In this document: in pieces, positions 15,921 through 25,365 of the stretch
How the letters are laid out: each line of letters starts with the position of its first letter
How positions within the stretch are numbered: position 1 is the stretch's first letter
Assembly: GCA_018823025.1 (NCBI GenBank)
Contig: JAHJJI010000065.1
Span: 1 to 39,806, forward strand
Source of the DNA: Gammaproteobacteria bacterium
GTDB lineage: Bacteria; Pseudomonadota; Gammaproteobacteria; Burkholderiales; Sulfuricellaceae
Length of the DNA: 39,806 bases
Reading direction: 5' to 3'
Translations under genes and position numbers: made by a program
The notes under the pieces: model-generated
The model's database searches: none
What the model was told of the DNA's origin: nothing
The model's input: only the letters and a program-made list of their open reading frames with translations

Positions 15921-16538
15921 ATGCTGGAAGGGAAAGACCTCGCTTGTGTACGAGGCGAGCGTACGCTGTTCACCCACCTCAACTTCACACTCAACGAAGG
16001 CGAATTGCTGTTGGTGCAAGGCGCTAATGGCAGTGGCAAAACCAGCCTGCTGCGTATGTTGTGCGGCCTGCTGGCGCCGGAGTTCGGTGAAATTCTGTGG
16101 CGTGGCGAAGAGATCGGCGCTGCGCGCGAGACCTATCACGCCGAGATGGCCTATTTCGGGCATGCACCTGCGGTCAAGGGGGATCTGAGCGCCTCCGAGA
16201 ATCTCGACTTTTCCTGCCGTCTGGCGGGAATTCCGGTGGATGGCGAGGAAGTGAAAGGTGCGCTCGGGCACCTTGGTTTGGGTCATTGTTTGAACCTGCC
16301 GACGAAATCGCTGTCTCAAGGGCAGCGTCGGCGAGTTGCGCTGGCCCGTCTGATGCTGGTCAAGGCCAAACTGTGGATACTCGATGAGCCGTTGACGGCT
16401 CTCGATCAGGCCGCCTTGCAACTGGTGCAGAATTTGATCGGCGAGCATTTGCGCCAGGGAGGCATGGCTTTGATGACCACGCATCAGCCGGTCATGATTA
16501 CGGGCATCGTGCCCAAAACCTTGCCATTGACGCCATGA
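15921..16538 (+). CDS. ccmA: Heme exporter ATP-binding subunit CcmA
   Basis: A 205-residue ABC ATPase: Walker A GANGSGKTSLLR near residue 35, signature LSQGQRRRVALARL near 132, and Walker B LWILDEPLTALD near 152. The length equals the usual CcmA length. With CcmB and CcmC it drives release of heme-loaded CcmE from CcmC at the inner membrane, the first stage of System I cytochrome c maturation. The ATG at 15921 is chosen over the TTG immediately before it. It is the first gene of ccmABCDEFGHI, which follows the multiheme cytochrome operon on the same strand and would serve its more than twenty heme attachments. Confidence 0.95.
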   Translation: MLEGKDLACVRGERTLFTHLNFTLNEGELLLVQGANGSGKTSLLRMLCGLLAPEFGEILWRGEEIGAARETYHAEMAYFGHAPAVKGDLSASENLDFSCRLAGIPVDGEEVKGALGHLGLGHCLNLPTKSLSQGQRRRVALARLMLVKAKLWILDEPLTALDQAALQLVQNLIGEHLRQGGMALMTTHQPVMITGIVPKTLPLTP

Positions 16539-17209
16539 GTACGCTGCAAATTGTTTTCGTACTGCTGCGGCGCGAGTTGATGCTGGCCATGAGGCGGCGC
16601 GGGGATGTGCTTACCGTGCTGTTTTTTTTCGTCATCGTCGCCAGCCTGTTTCCGCTTGGCGTGGGGCCCGACCCCAAGCTGCTGCGCCTGATGGGTGGCG
16701 GCGTGGTGTGGGTCGCTGCCCTGCTTGCGGCGATGCTGTCTCTCGGTCGGATGTTCGCCAGCGATTACGCCGATGGCACGCTGGAACAGCTTGTTTTGAC
16801 GCCGACGCCCCCGGTGGTCTGGATTACCGGTAAAATACTGGCGCACTGGCTGGTGAGCGGGGTGCCGTTAATCCTCGTGGCGCCGGTGCTGGGTGTTCAG
16901 TTCGGCCTGTCGAACGAGGCGCTGGGCGTGCTGGTGTTGTCGCTGCTGCTCGGGACGCCAGTGCTGTCGCTGATCGGTGCGATAGGCGCCGCACTGACTC
17001 TGGGGTTGCGCGGCGGCGGTGTGCTGGTGTCGCTGCTGGTGTTGCCGCTTTACATTCCGGTGCTGATATTTGGCGCCGGCGCAGTGGATGGTGCGATGTC
17101 AGGCCTGGGCTCGGAAGCTCACCTGTCGTTGCTGGGCAGTATTTTGATTTTATCTTTCATGCTGACGCCGTGGGCGGTGTCGGCGGCGTTACGGATCTCG
17201 ATTGAATGA
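16535..17209 (+). CDS. ccmB: Heme exporter membrane subunit CcmB
   Basis: A 224-residue membrane protein with about six spans, matching CcmB in length and in features such as FASDYADGTLEQLVL and LPLYIPVLIFGAGAVD. It is the permease partner of CcmA. Its ATG overlaps the ccmA stop by four bases, so the two subunits are translationally coupled. The last span ends in S-F-M-L-T-P-W-A-V-S-A-A-L-R, as is usual in the family. Confidence 0.95.
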   Translation: MSTLQIVFVLLRRELMLAMRRRGDVLTVLFFFVIVASLFPLGVGPDPKLLRLMGGGVVWVAALLAAMLSLGRMFASDYADGTLEQLVLTPTPPVVWITGKILAHWLVSGVPLILVAPVLGVQFGLSNEALGVLVLSLLLGTPVLSLIGAIGAALTLGLRGGGVLVSLLVLPLYIPVLIFGAGAVDGAMSGLGSEAHLSLLGSILILSFMLTPWAVSAALRISIE

Positions 17210-17952
17210 TGAGCAGCATAAACTGGTATAAATATTCCTCTCCGGCGACTTTCTACGGCCTTGCCGGGAAGATGATCCCCTGGTTTTACGGTGCCGCAGC
17301 CCTGTTTTGCGTGGCTGGCCTGTATATCGGGCTGTTTCTCGCGCCCACCGATTTTCAGCAGAGCGATGCCTACCGCATCATCTTCATCCACGTGCCCGCT
17401 TCCTGGATGTCCATGTTAATCTACGTGGTGATGGCTTTCTGGGCGGCGCTCGGACTGGCTTTCAACACGCGCCTGTCGTTCATGATGGCGAGCGCCCTGG
17501 CGCCCACCGGCGCCATGCTGACTTTCGTGTCGTTGTGGACGGGAGCGCTGTGGGGCAAGCCGACCTGGGGTGCATGGTGGGTGTGGGATGCGCGCCTGAC
17601 TTCAGAGCTGATCCTGTTCTTCCTGTATCTCGGCTTCATGGCATTGCAGGCGGCGATCGACGATCCTCGTCGTGCCGACCGTGCCGGTGCGCTGATTGCC
17701 TTGGTGGGTGTGGTCAACGTGCCGATCATCTATTTTTCCGTCAGGTGGTGGAATACCCTGCATCAGGGGGCTTCGGTGAGCATGACGAAAGCGCCAAGCA
17801 TGGCTACCATCATGCTCGTGGGGATGCTGGTGATGGCGCTGGCCGCGTGGATGTACGCCATCGCAGCGGCGTTGTCCCGGGCGCGCAGCATCATCCTGGA
17901 GCGCGAAAAAAATAGCCAGTGGGTGGCGCAAATGGTGGAGGCCGAAGCGTGA
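17206..17952 (+). CDS. ccmC: Heme handling protein CcmC
   Basis: A 248-residue protein with six membrane spans and the tryptophan-rich WWD domain (W-G-A-W-W-V-W-D near residue 122) that holds heme on the periplasmic face. Flanking histidines in FIHVPASWM and WNTLHQG match the heme-ligand histidines of the family. CcmC loads heme onto CcmE. It overlaps ccmB by four bases at its start and ccmD at its end. Confidence 0.95.
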   Translation: MMSSINWYKYSSPATFYGLAGKMIPWFYGAAALFCVAGLYIGLFLAPTDFQQSDAYRIIFIHVPASWMSMLIYVVMAFWAALGLAFNTRLSFMMASALAPTGAMLTFVSLWTGALWGKPTWGAWWVWDARLTSELILFFLYLGFMALQAAIDDPRRADRAGALIALVGVVNVPIIYFSVRWWNTLHQGASVSMTKAPSMATIMLVGMLVMALAAWMYAIAAALSRARSIILEREKNSQWVAQMVEAEA

Positions 17953-18155
17953 ACTGGAATAGCTGGTCGGAATTTTTTTACATGGGAGGCTACGCCCTTT
18001 ACGTGTGGGGATCCTATGCGGTGACTGCGATCCTGATTGTCGGCGAGATCCTGCTGTTGAGGGCACACCGGCAAAAGGCGTTGACGCTGGCAAAACGTAC
18101 TGTGAAATATGGCAAGGTCGAAAAGGATGAAATTAGCGATGAAATCACGGCATAA
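17949..18155 (+). CDS. ccmD: Small membrane protein CcmD
   Basis: A 68-residue single-span protein. The start is taken as GTG 17949, overlapping the ccmC stop (GTGA), which removes ten glycine-rich residues coded within ccmC. The segment [18 protein letters not shown] is characteristic of CcmD, followed by a membrane helix and a basic tail. It stabilises the CcmC-CcmE complex and helps release holo-CcmE. Confidence 0.9.
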   Translation: MNWNSWSEFFYMGGYALYVWGSYAVTAILIVGEILLLRAHRQKALTLAKRTVKYGKVEKDEISDEITA

Positions 18156-18591
18156 GAAACTGTTATTGGTCGCCGTCGCGGTGATCGCCCTGGGTGCGGT
18201 GGCAGCGCTGGTGCTCAACGCGTTCCGCAGCAATCTGGTGTTTTTCTTCAGTCCGACCCAGGTGGTGAACGGCGAGGCGCCGCGTGACCGTTCCTTCCGC
18301 ATCGGCGGGTTGGTCGAGGATGGCAGCCTGCGCCGCGAGAAAGACGGTTTGACGGCGCATTTTCGCATCACCGATACGGCGCAAACTCTTCCGGTTACTT
18401 ACACTGGACTGTTGCCTGACTTGTTCAAAGAAGGCAAAGGTGTGGTGGCGGAAGGCCGTCTGAACGACAGCGGCGTGTTTGTCGCTCAGCAGGTGCTGGC
18501 CAAGCACGACGAAAACTATATGCCGCCCGAAGCGGCCAGCGCGCTGGAACAGGCGCAAAAAGCCCAGAAAACGCTAGTCGCTCCTCAATAA
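18139..18591 (+). CDS. ccmE: Heme chaperone CcmE
   Basis: A 150-residue protein counted from ATG 18139; an ATG at 18127 is an alternative with a similar upstream context. It has an N-terminal membrane anchor ([19 protein letters not shown]) and a periplasmic OB-fold domain. The heme-binding histidine is in [12 protein letters not shown], the conserved HDENY motif to which heme is attached covalently. It overlaps the end of ccmD. The C-terminal tail is alanine- and glutamine-rich, as is common. Confidence 0.94.
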   Translation: MKSRHKKLLLVAVAVIALGAVAALVLNAFRSNLVFFFSPTQVVNGEAPRDRSFRIGGLVEDGSLRREKDGLTAHFRITDTAQTLPVTYTGLLPDLFKEGKGVVAEGRLNDSGVFVAQQVLAKHDENYMPPEAASALEQAQKAQKTLVAPQ

Positions 18592-18619
18592 TCCAGTTTC
18601 ACGGCAAGTAAGGTAAATA

Positions 18620-20545
18620 ATGATTCCAGAACTCGGTCATTTTGCGTTAATTCTGGCGCTGCTGCTGGCGCTGGTCCAAGGCATCTTGCCGCTGGTGGGC
18701 GCCGCGCGCAACTATCCGGCGTGGATGGCGGTTGCCAAACCGGCAGCTCGTGCCCAGTTTCTCTTCGTCGCTTTCGCTTTTGGATGTCTGGCCTATTCGT
18801 TTCTGACCCTCGATTTTTCGGTCATCAACGTCACCCGGAATTCCCATTCCCGCCTCCCTGAAATTTACCGCTTCACGGCTACCTGGGGATCGCATGAAGG
18901 CTCGATGCTACTGTGGACATTCATTCTTGCCTTGTGGACGATGGCGGTGACCCTGTTCAGCCGGCATCTGCCTGAGGATATGATGGCGCGAGTGGTGGGC
19001 GTGATGGGCCTGGTCAGTTTCGGTTTCCTGCTGTTTATGCTGGCTACTTCCAACCCTTTCCTGCGCATGGAGATGGCCATGGACGGTTCCGATCTCAACC
19101 CCTTGTTGCAGGATCCAGGCATGGTTGTGCATCCGCCGATTCTGTACATGGGCTATGTCGGATTTTCCGTGGCTTTCGCTTTTGCGATTGCGGCGCTGCT
19201 TTCCGGCAAGCTGGATGCCAGTTGGGCGCGCTGGTCGCGCCCCTGGACCACGGCGGCGTGGTCGTTCCTGACCCTGGGCATCATGATGGGCAGCTGGTGG
19301 GCCTATTACGAGCTGGGCTGGGGCGGATGGTGGTTCTGGGACCCGGTGGAGAACGCCTCGCTGATGCCATGGCTGGTGGGCACGGCGCTGATCCATTCTT
19401 TGGCGGTGACGGAAAAGCGCGGCACCTTCAAGGCGTGGACGGTGTTTCTCGCCATCGGCGCATTCTCCCTGAGCCTGCTCGGCACCTTCCTGGTGCGTTC
19501 CGGCGTGCTGTCCTCGGTACACTCCTTCGCCACCGACCCAACGCGCGGCCTGTTCATTCTTATATTTCTCCTGGTGGTGATCGGCGGTTCGCTGCTGCTG
19601 TTTGCCCTGCGCGCCTCTCAGGTTGGTTTGGGCGGGCGCTTCGCGCTGGTGTCGCGCGAATCTTTCCTGATGGTCAATAACATCCTGCTTCTGACGGCGA
19701 CCGGGGCGGTGCTGCTGGGTACGCTATATCCGCTGTTTCTCGATGCGCTAGGGCTGGGCAAGATCTCGGTTGGCCCCCCCTATTTCAATTCCGTTTTCGT
19801 CCCTCTCGTGACACCGTTGATATTCCTCAGCGGCATCGGCCCGCTGGCGCGGTGGAAACAGGTGAATGTGCCTGAATTGGCCGCACGGCTGAAATGGGGT
19901 TTCGGCGCCAGCGTGCTGGTGGCACTACTACTGCCGTTTACGCTGGGGGAGTGGAAACCGATGGTTTCCCTGGGCTATTTGCTGTCCCTGTGGATCGTCG
20001 TTACCGTTGCTATCGGCGTACGTGGCCGCATGCGGACGAGTGCGGGCTGGTCGGCGAATTTCTACGGCATGAATCTCGCGCACCTTGGCGTGGCGGTCAC
20101 CGTAATCGGCGTCACCATGGTGTCGAACTACCAGACCGAGCGCAATGTGCGCATGGAAGTGGGCGATACCGTGACCGTGCAGGACTATACTTTCCGCTTC
20201 GATGGGGTGAAGGATATGGAGGGCCCGAATTACAAGGGCGCGCGCGGCACTTTGGAGGTGAGCCGGAACGGCAAGCCAGTCTCCACCCTGCACCCGGAAA
20301 AACGGATTTACACTGCATCCGGCATGCCTTTCACCGAATCGGCGATCGATTATGGGCTTACGCGAGACCTGTATACCGCACTGGGTGAATCTCTGGACGG
20401 CGGCGCCTGGAGTGTGCGGCTGTTCCACAAGCCGTTCGTGGTATGGATCTGGATCGGCGCCGTGCTGATGGCCCTGGGCGGTTTGCTGGCAATCACCGAC
20501 CGGCGCTATCGCACCTCGCGCAAGAAAGGGAGTGCTGAAGCATGA
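18620..20545 (+). CDS. ccmF: Cytochrome c synthetase subunit CcmF
   Basis: A 641-residue polytopic membrane protein. The WWD domain reads W-G-G-W-W-F-W-D-P-V-E-N-A-S near residue 238, followed by MPWLVGTALIHSL with its conserved histidine. ATWGSHEGSMLLW near residue 92 and the C-terminal periplasmic region before the last span (VWIWIGAVLMALGGLLAI) match the family. CcmF, with CcmH, transfers heme from CcmE to the reduced CXXCH cysteines of apocytochromes. It lies 28 bp after ccmE with AAGTAAGG as a weak ribosome-binding site. Confidence 0.96.
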   Translation: MIPELGHFALILALLLALVQGILPLVGAARNYPAWMAVAKPAARAQFLFVAFAFGCLAYSFLTLDFSVINVTRNSHSRLPEIYRFTATWGSHEGSMLLWTFILALWTMAVTLFSRHLPEDMMARVVGVMGLVSFGFLLFMLATSNPFLRMEMAMDGSDLNPLLQDPGMVVHPPILYMGYVGFSVAFAFAIAALLSGKLDASWARWSRPWTTAAWSFLTLGIMMGSWWAYYELGWGGWWFWDPVENASLMPWLVGTALIHSLAVTEKRGTFKAWTVFLAIGAFSLSLLGTFLVRSGVLSSVHSFATDPTRGLFILIFLLVVIGGSLLLFALRASQVGLGGRFALVSRESFLMVNNILLLTATGAVLLGTLYPLFLDALGLGKISVGPPYFNSVFVPLVTPLIFLSGIGPLARWKQVNVPELAARLKWGFGASVLVALLLPFTLGEWKPMVSLGYLLSLWIVVTVAIGVRGRMRTSAGWSANFYGMNLAHLGVAVTVIGVTMVSNYQTERNVRMEVGDTVTVQDYTFRFDGVKDMEGPNYKGARGTLEVSRNGKPVSTLHPEKRIYTASGMPFTESAIDYGLTRDLYTALGESLDGGAWSVRLFHKPFVVWIWIGAVLMALGGLLAITDRRYRTSRKKGSAEA

Positions 20546-21066
20546 AGCGTTTCCTGATTCCCCTGGGCATTTTTATTGTGCTAGTGGGTTTTCTCGCCGT
20601 CGGCCTTCAGCTCAATCCGCGCGAAGTGCCTTCGCCGCTGATCGGCAAGCCGGCACCCGATTTCAAGCTTGCTCTGCTGTCCGACCCAGCCAAACAGCTG
20701 AGCCCGGCGGACCTGCGCGGCAAAGTCTGGCTGTTCAATGTGTGGGCCTCATGGTGCGCTTCCTGCCGTCAGGAGCATGAACTGTTGCTCGATTTGTCGA
20801 GGCAGGGTGTCGTGTCGATCTATGGCATGGACTACAAGGACCAGCCGGGCGATGCACAGGCAGTGCTGAATCGGTACGGGAATCCTTATGTGGAGACCGT
20901 GGTCGATCTCGATGGCCGGGCAGGTATCAACTATGGGGTGTATGGCGTTCCAGAAACCTATGTCATCGACAAAAGCGGCATCATCCGCTACAAGCACACC
21001 GGCCCGCTGACCCGCGAGAGCCTGGACAAGAAAATTCTTCCCCTGGTGAAGGAGTTGCAGCAATGA
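20542..21066 (+). CDS. ccmG: Thioredoxin-like protein CcmG (DsbE)
   Basis: A 174-residue protein with an N-terminal membrane anchor and a thioredoxin fold. The redox motif is W-C-A-S-C near residue 72, and the cis-proline is in Y-G-V-P-E-T. It keeps apocytochrome heme-site cysteines reduced in the periplasm. The start overlaps the ccmF stop by four bases. Its active-site spacer, Ala-Ser, is slightly different from the common W-C-P-T/V-C. Confidence 0.95.
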   Translation: MKRFLIPLGIFIVLVGFLAVGLQLNPREVPSPLIGKPAPDFKLALLSDPAKQLSPADLRGKVWLFNVWASWCASCRQEHELLLDLSRQGVVSIYGMDYKDQPGDAQAVLNRYGNPYVETVVDLDGRAGINYGVYGVPETYVIDKSGIIRYKHTGPLTRESLDKKILPLVKELQQ

Positions 21067-21527
21067 GACCGTGGATGATGGTGTTTGCCCTGTGGCTTCC
21101 CCTTGCCGCCATGGCTGGAGAAGCCCAGCCGGTGGCAGAAGATCCCGTGCTGGAGCAGCGCATGATCAAGCTCTCCGAGGATTTGCGCTGCCTGGTGTGC
21201 CAGAATGAATCGTTGGCAGGTTCACATGCCGAGTTGGCGCAGGATTTGCGCCAGGAAATCCGCGAACAGATGAGCGCCGGCAAGAGCGACGATCAGGTCA
21301 TCGACTACCTAACCCAGCGCTACGGCGATTTCGTACTTTACAAGCCGCCGGTCAAACCGCTGACTTGGCTGTTGTGGTTCGGCCCGTTCGCGCTGCTGAT
21401 CGGCTCGGTGGGCGGCCTCTATGCCTATATCAAGCGACGTGGCAACCGCCCTGTCGATGAACCCTTATCCGAAGAAGAGAAGAAACGCGTGGCGGATCTT
21501 CTGGGTAACAACGGAAATAAATCATGA
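21063..21527 (+). CDS. ccmH: Cytochrome c maturation protein CcmH
   Basis: A 154-residue protein: signal/anchor sequence, then L-R-C-L-V-C-Q-N-E-S, the LRCxxC redox motif of CcmH, then the three-helix bundle ending in Y-G-D-F-V-L-Y-K-P-P, and a C-terminal membrane span. It reduces or presents the apocytochrome CXXCH site to CcmF. It is the short form of CcmH, with the TPR part encoded separately by the next gene. It overlaps both neighbours by four bases. Confidence 0.95.
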   Translation: MRPWMMVFALWLPLAAMAGEAQPVAEDPVLEQRMIKLSEDLRCLVCQNESLAGSHAELAQDLRQEIREQMSAGKSDDQVIDYLTQRYGDFVLYKPPVKPLTWLLWFGPFALLIGSVGGLYAYIKRRGNRPVDEPLSEEEKKRVADLLGNNGNKS

Positions 21528-22804
21528 GCAATTTCTGGACGATTTCGCTGTTCTGGGCACTTTTTCTCCTCTTTATCGCAGTGGCCCTGGCCTTCGTTTT
21601 GCCGCCATTGCTGCGGCGCGATGTCAGGCTGGGCCAGGTGGACAGGAAAGAGGCTAATGTCGCCATCTATTACGATCAGCTGGCTGAATTAAAGGCGGAT
21701 CTCGATAGCGGCGAACTGGACGCGGCACAATACGAGGATGCCCGGCGGGAACTCGAAAAACGCCTGAGTGAGGATGTGCCGATGGAATCTGTTCCTGTCG
21801 CAGCCGCCCAGCCAAGTCGCTGGCCTGGTGTGGTGCTGGCAGTAGCGATTCCGGTGCTGGCGATTGCATTGTATGTGGGTCTGGGTAATCCGGAAGCACT
21901 GCTTATGTCGCGTGCTGAAGCTCCTGCGGCGGTGGCGCAAGGCCAGCACGACGCGGCCCCCATGATCGCAGCCCTGGAAGCCAAGCTGCAGGAAAAGCCG
22001 GATGATGCTGCCGGCTGGTACATGCTGGCACGCAGTTATGCCTCGATTGAAAAATTCGACGAGTCAGCACGGGCATTCGAGAAAGCGGTTGCGCTGTTCC
22101 CTGAAGATGCCCGCCTGCTGGCGGACTACGCCGATGTGCTCGCCATGGCACAGGGGCGGAGTTTGCAGGGGAAACCGCTGGAGCTTATCAATAAGGCGCT
22201 CAAGCTAAATCCGAATGAAGAGAAGACGTTGAATCTTGCCGCATCCGCAGCCTATCAGAACAAAGATTTTGCTCAGGCTGCAGCGTATTGGCGTCGGTTA
22301 CTCAAGCTTATCCCGCCGGAGGCGGATATCGTCAAGGACATTACGGCGGCAATTGAAGAGGCTGACAAGCTTGCGGGCAGCATCGGTGGTCTGGATAACT
22401 TGAGCCAGATGAGCGAGAAAGGCGGCACAGGTGAAAAAACCGAACAACCGCAGCAGGGCGCGGCTGCTATTTCCGGCATGGTGACGGTGAGCAAAGATCT
22501 CATCGCCAAGATGAGCCCCACTGACAAGGTGTTCATTTTTGCTCAGGCGCCGCAAGGCCCGAAAATGCCTATAGCCAGCTTGAAGCTCGACTCCAAGCAG
22601 CTCCCTTACCATTTTACGCTGGATGATTCCGTGTCCATGTCGCCGAGCGACAAGCTGTCGAATCACGCTGAAGTGATGATCAGTGCGCGGGTGTCGAAAT
22701 CGGGTCAGCCCATGGCGCAAAGCGGAGACTTGCAGGGGAAAGTCGGCCCGATCAAGCTTGGGCAGCAAGGCGTGGCGATCGTAATAGATACCGTCGTGCC
22801 TTGA
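21524..22804 (+). CDS. ccmI: TPR protein CcmI, apocytochrome chaperone
   Basis: A 426-residue protein with two N-terminal membrane spans (residues about 8-28 and 103-122), separated by a heptad-rich cytoplasmic loop (AELKADLDSGELDAAQYED). After them come TPR repeats (AGWYMLARSYASIEKFDESARAFEKAV split over two helices) and a C-terminal beta-rich periplasmic domain. This is the usual CcmI architecture; it binds the C-terminal helix of apocytochromes and delivers them to CcmFH. It overlaps ccmH by four bases and ends the operon. Confidence 0.92.
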   Translation: MSNFWTISLFWALFLLFIAVALAFVLPPLLRRDVRLGQVDRKEANVAIYYDQLAELKADLDSGELDAAQYEDARRELEKRLSEDVPMESVPVAAAQPSRWPGVVLAVAIPVLAIALYVGLGNPEALLMSRAEAPAAVAQGQHDAAPMIAALEAKLQEKPDDAAGWYMLARSYASIEKFDESARAFEKAVALFPEDARLLADYADVLAMAQGRSLQGKPLELINKALKLNPNEEKTLNLAASAAYQNKDFAQAAAYWRRLLKLIPPEADIVKDITAAIEEADKLAGSIGGLDNLSQMSEKGGTGEKTEQPQQGAAAISGMVTVSKDLIAKMSPTDKVFIFAQAPQGPKMPIASLKLDSKQLPYHFTLDDSVSMSPSDKLSNHAEVMISARVSKSGQPMAQSGDLQGKVGPIKLGQQGVAIVIDTVVP

Positions 22805-22813
22805 TCATTTCTA

Positions 22814-22943
22814 ACCGCAAAGGACGCAAAGGTTCGCAAGGTAAAACAATGGGTTAATGACTGTAATGCACCACCTATCTGGTAAACAGATTAAATTGTT
22901 TAGCCCCTGGAATTCCTTCGCGTCCCTTTGCGTCCTTTGCGGT
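22814..22943. repeat. Paired CGCAAAGG repeats in inverted orientation between convergent genes
   Basis: ACCGCAAAGGACGCAAAGG at 22814-22832 is the perfect 19-base reverse complement of CCTTTGCGTCCTTTGCGGT at 22925-22943. Similarity continues loosely inward with further CGCAAGG/CGCGAAGG units. The pair lies between the converging ccmI and msrB genes, so transcripts from either side could fold here. The motif has the look of a dispersed intergenic repeat. Confidence 0.75.
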
Positions 22944-22968
22944 GAAATACCGTTTTCAGGTTTAAGAC

Positions 22969-23430
22969 TTATTTCTTGTCGAATAGCTTGCGGTATTCGC
23001 CGTAACCTTCTTTTTCCAGGTCTTCCATAGGGATGAACCTCAGCGATGCCGAGTTCATGCAGTAGCGTTGGCCGGTGGGAGCGGGGCCGTCATCGAAGAG
23101 GTGGCCCAGATGCGAGTCGCCGAGTTTGCTGCGAACCTCGGTGCGTGCCATGAGGTGCGAGCGGTCTTCGCGCAGGGCCACATGGGCCGGTTCCAGCGGT
23201 TGGGTGAAGCTGGGCCAGCCTGTGCCCGAATCGAATTTGTCGAGGGAACTGAACAGCGGTTCACCTGACACGACATCGACGTAAATGCCTTCCTTTTTAT
23301 TGTCCCAATAGGCGTTGCGGAATGCCCATTCCGTACCGTTTTCCTGCGTGACCTGATATTGCTCTGGGTCCAGACGTTTTTTCAGCTCGTCTGTGCCCGG
23401 CTTGCGGTATCCGCTGTCATCCCATGCCAT
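22969..23430 (-). CDS. msrB: Peptide methionine-(R)-sulfoxide reductase MsrB
   Basis: A 153-residue protein with the family blocks [19 protein letters not shown] and [11 protein letters not shown]; the cysteine in the last block is the catalytic one. It reduces methionine-R-sulfoxide in oxidised proteins. The two CXXC pairs that bind zinc in many MsrB enzymes are absent (SGTGW and SKLGDSH have no cysteine), so this is the zinc-free type. There is no signal peptide. GGAGGG lies seven bases upstream of the ATG. It is the last gene of a minus-strand group with yceH and srkA. Confidence 0.95.
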   Translation of the reverse strand: MAWDDSGYRKPGTDELKKRLDPEQYQVTQENGTEWAFRNAYWDNKKEGIYVDVVSGEPLFSSLDKFDSGTGWPSFTQPLEPAHVALREDRSHLMARTEVRSKLGDSHLGHLFDDGPAPTGQRYCMNSASLRFIPMEDLEKEGYGEYRKLFDKK

Positions 23431-23458
23431 TGTCTGCCCTCCTTGAATAATTCCACCA

Positions 23459-24148
23459 TCAAGCTTCCATGTAACCGGTGGTTGGCTTCGGCCCTAGCTG
23501 TTCGAGTGCGTGTTTGAGCAGCACAATTTCCTGTTCCAGCTCGTCGACGCGCAGCTCCAGCATATCCAGTCTTTCCCGCTCAGAGCCAGTCAGTTCAGGG
23601 GCGATGAGAGTGCTCCCAGAGAACTCCACTGCTGGTGCGTCGCCGCTGAATAGATGCATGTAGCGGGACTCCCTTTTCCCCGGCTCGCGCGGCAGTTTGG
23701 CGACAAAAGGTCCGTCGCTCTGTTCCATCAGACGATCCAGCGCGGATTCGACTTCCTGCATGTCACCGAATTTGCACAGGCGGTTGGTGTGGGTACGCAG
23801 TTCTCCCGGAGTCTGCGGGCCGCGCAGCAACAGCGCGCAAATGATGCCGAGTTCCTGCTCCGAAAATTTCAGAATGCCGAATTCGGTATTGCAGAAGCGA
23901 TGCTTGTATTTAGTGGTGCGGCTGCCGAAGCCAGATTGGTCGCTGACCATCGACCTTTTGACCAGCGCATCCAGCGTTTCCTGAACCGTAGCCTCATCCA
24001 GTTCCAGGACCGGTTCCCGATTGCTTTTCTGGTTGCACGCATTGGTCAGCGCGTTGAGCGAGAGCGGGTATTGATCGGGGGTGGTGATTTCCTTTTCGAT
24101 CAGCGAGCCGATGATGCGCGCTTCATACAGGGTGAGTTCGATATCCAT
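23459..24148 (-). CDS. yceH: YceH family protein (DUF480)
   Basis: A 229-residue cytoplasmic protein. The N-terminal segment [16 protein letters not shown] and the later [11 protein letters not shown] are hallmarks of the YceH/DUF480 family, built from two winged-helix domains. The end ([19 protein letters not shown]) is a short coiled coil, as in other members. The molecular function of the family is not established. It sits between srkA and msrB, about 30 bp from each, on the same strand. Confidence 0.9.
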   Translation of the reverse strand: MDIELTLYEARIIGSLIEKEITTPDQYPLSLNALTNACNQKSNREPVLELDEATVQETLDALVKRSMVSDQSGFGSRTTKYKHRFCNTEFGILKFSEQELGIICALLLRGPQTPGELRTHTNRLCKFGDMQEVESALDRLMEQSDGPFVAKLPREPGKRESRYMHLFSGDAPAVEFSGSTLIAPELTGSERERLDMLELRVDELEQEIVLLKHALEQLGPKPTTGYMEA

Positions 24149-24183
24149 CAGTTTTTCCTTTTTGGATGGGGTTATTTTTGATT

Positions 24184-25182
24184 TTAGCCCAGAAACAACG
24201 GCGGTTCATCCATCAATGCGGCCTGTTCGCGGAGGGCGAGGATCTGGTCTTGCCAGTAGCGCTGGGTGTTGAACCAGGGGAAACTGGCGGGGAAAGCCGG
24301 GTCGCTCCAGCGCTGGGCCAGCCAGCCGGAATAGTGGATCAGGCGCAGGGTGCGAAGCGCCTCAATCAGCAGCAGTTCGCGCGGGTTGAAATCGTGGAAT
24401 TCCTTGTAGCCTTCCATGAAATCGGACAGCTGACGGGTCATCTCGGCGCGGTCGCCGGAAAGGAGCATCCAGATGTCTTGCATGGCCGGGCCCATGCGAC
24501 AGTCGTCAAAATCGACGAAGTGCGGGCCGGTGTCGGACCACAGCACGTTGCCGGGGTGGCAGTCGCCGTGGAGACGGATAGATTTGACGGGTTCGGCGCG
24601 CGCGAAGGCTATTTTTACCCGTTGCAGGGCATCTTCGACCGTGGAGATGTAGGCGGCTTCAAGGTCGGGCGGGATGAAGCCGTTATCGATGATGTAGCGG
24701 TAAGGCTCTTCGCCGAAAGTCGCTATGCTGATCGTGGGGCGGTGGGCAAAGGGTTCGATTGCGCCAACCGCATGAATGCGGCCAATGAATCGGCCCATCC
24801 ATTCCAGGGTGTCGGGGTCGTCCAGTTCCGGTGCCCGCCCCGGCTGGCGCGGGGAAATCGTGAAGCGGAAACCCTCGAATTCATGCAGGGTACGCCCCGT
24901 TTCATCGACCAGGGGCGCTACAACGGGGATCTCCCGTTCGGCGAGCTCCAGCGTAAAGCGGTGTTCTTCGAGGATGGCTTCATCCGTCCAGCGCAGTGGG
25001 CGGTAGAATTTGGCGATGACCTGCGCGCTTTCCTCGATGCCGACCTGGTAGACCCGGTTTTCGTAGCTGTTGAGCGCGAGCAGGCGACCATCGCAGCGCA
25101 GGCCCAGGCTTTCCACCGCATTCAGGATGCGGTCCGGGGTGAGATCCTGATAGGGCGGGCTGGGCATGTCCACTGTGGCCAT
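24184..25182 (-). CDS. srkA: Stress response kinase SrkA (YihE family)
   Basis: A 332-residue protein with an aminoglycoside-phosphotransferase/choline-kinase-like fold. [10 protein letters not shown] and VIAKFYRP near residues 40-65 provide the nucleotide-binding lysine. [11 protein letters not shown] near 200 is the catalytic loop, and F-V-D-F-D-D-C the metal-binding aspartate. Length matches SrkA of enteric bacteria, a Ser/Thr protein kinase that counters stress-induced death and MazF toxicity. The start is ATG 25182; residue 6 is a second possible ATG. Confidence 0.92.
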   Translation of the reverse strand: MATVDMPSPPYQDLTPDRILNAVESLGLRCDGRLLALNSYENRVYQVGIEESAQVIAKFYRPLRWTDEAILEEHRFTLELAEREIPVVAPLVDETGRTLHEFEGFRFTISPRQPGRAPELDDPDTLEWMGRFIGRIHAVGAIEPFAHRPTISIATFGEEPYRYIIDNGFIPPDLEAAYISTVEDALQRVKIAFARAEPVKSIRLHGDCHPGNVLWSDTGPHFVDFDDCRMGPAMQDIWMLLSGDRAEMTRQLSDFMEGYKEFHDFNPRELLLIEALRTLRLIHYSGWLAQRWSDPAFPASFPWFNTQRYWQDQILALREQAALMDEPPLFLG

Positions 25183-25271
25183 TCAATACAAAAAGATTCA
25201 TTGTAGCCCTGGCGCAAAGGAAATGGGGTAATCCTGCTGCAAGACTGGCAAGCTGGGCCGACAGGGGTTAC

Positions 25272-25292
25272 CATCCGGTTCAATGCCGGATG
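25272..25292. other. Small perfect stem-loop between srkA and the chemoreceptor gene
   Basis: CATCCGG (25272-25278) and CCGGATG (25286-25292) form a seven-base stem with a seven-base loop. It lies in the 183-bp divergent gap. It has no T-run on either side, so it could be an operator or a leader hairpin; nothing more can be said. Confidence 0.35.
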
Positions 25293-25365
25293 CCGCAACG
25301 TTAATTTATACAATATCCAGAATATTTTCCGCCAAGGATAGTGAAACACCCTGAGGAGGGGCGCC

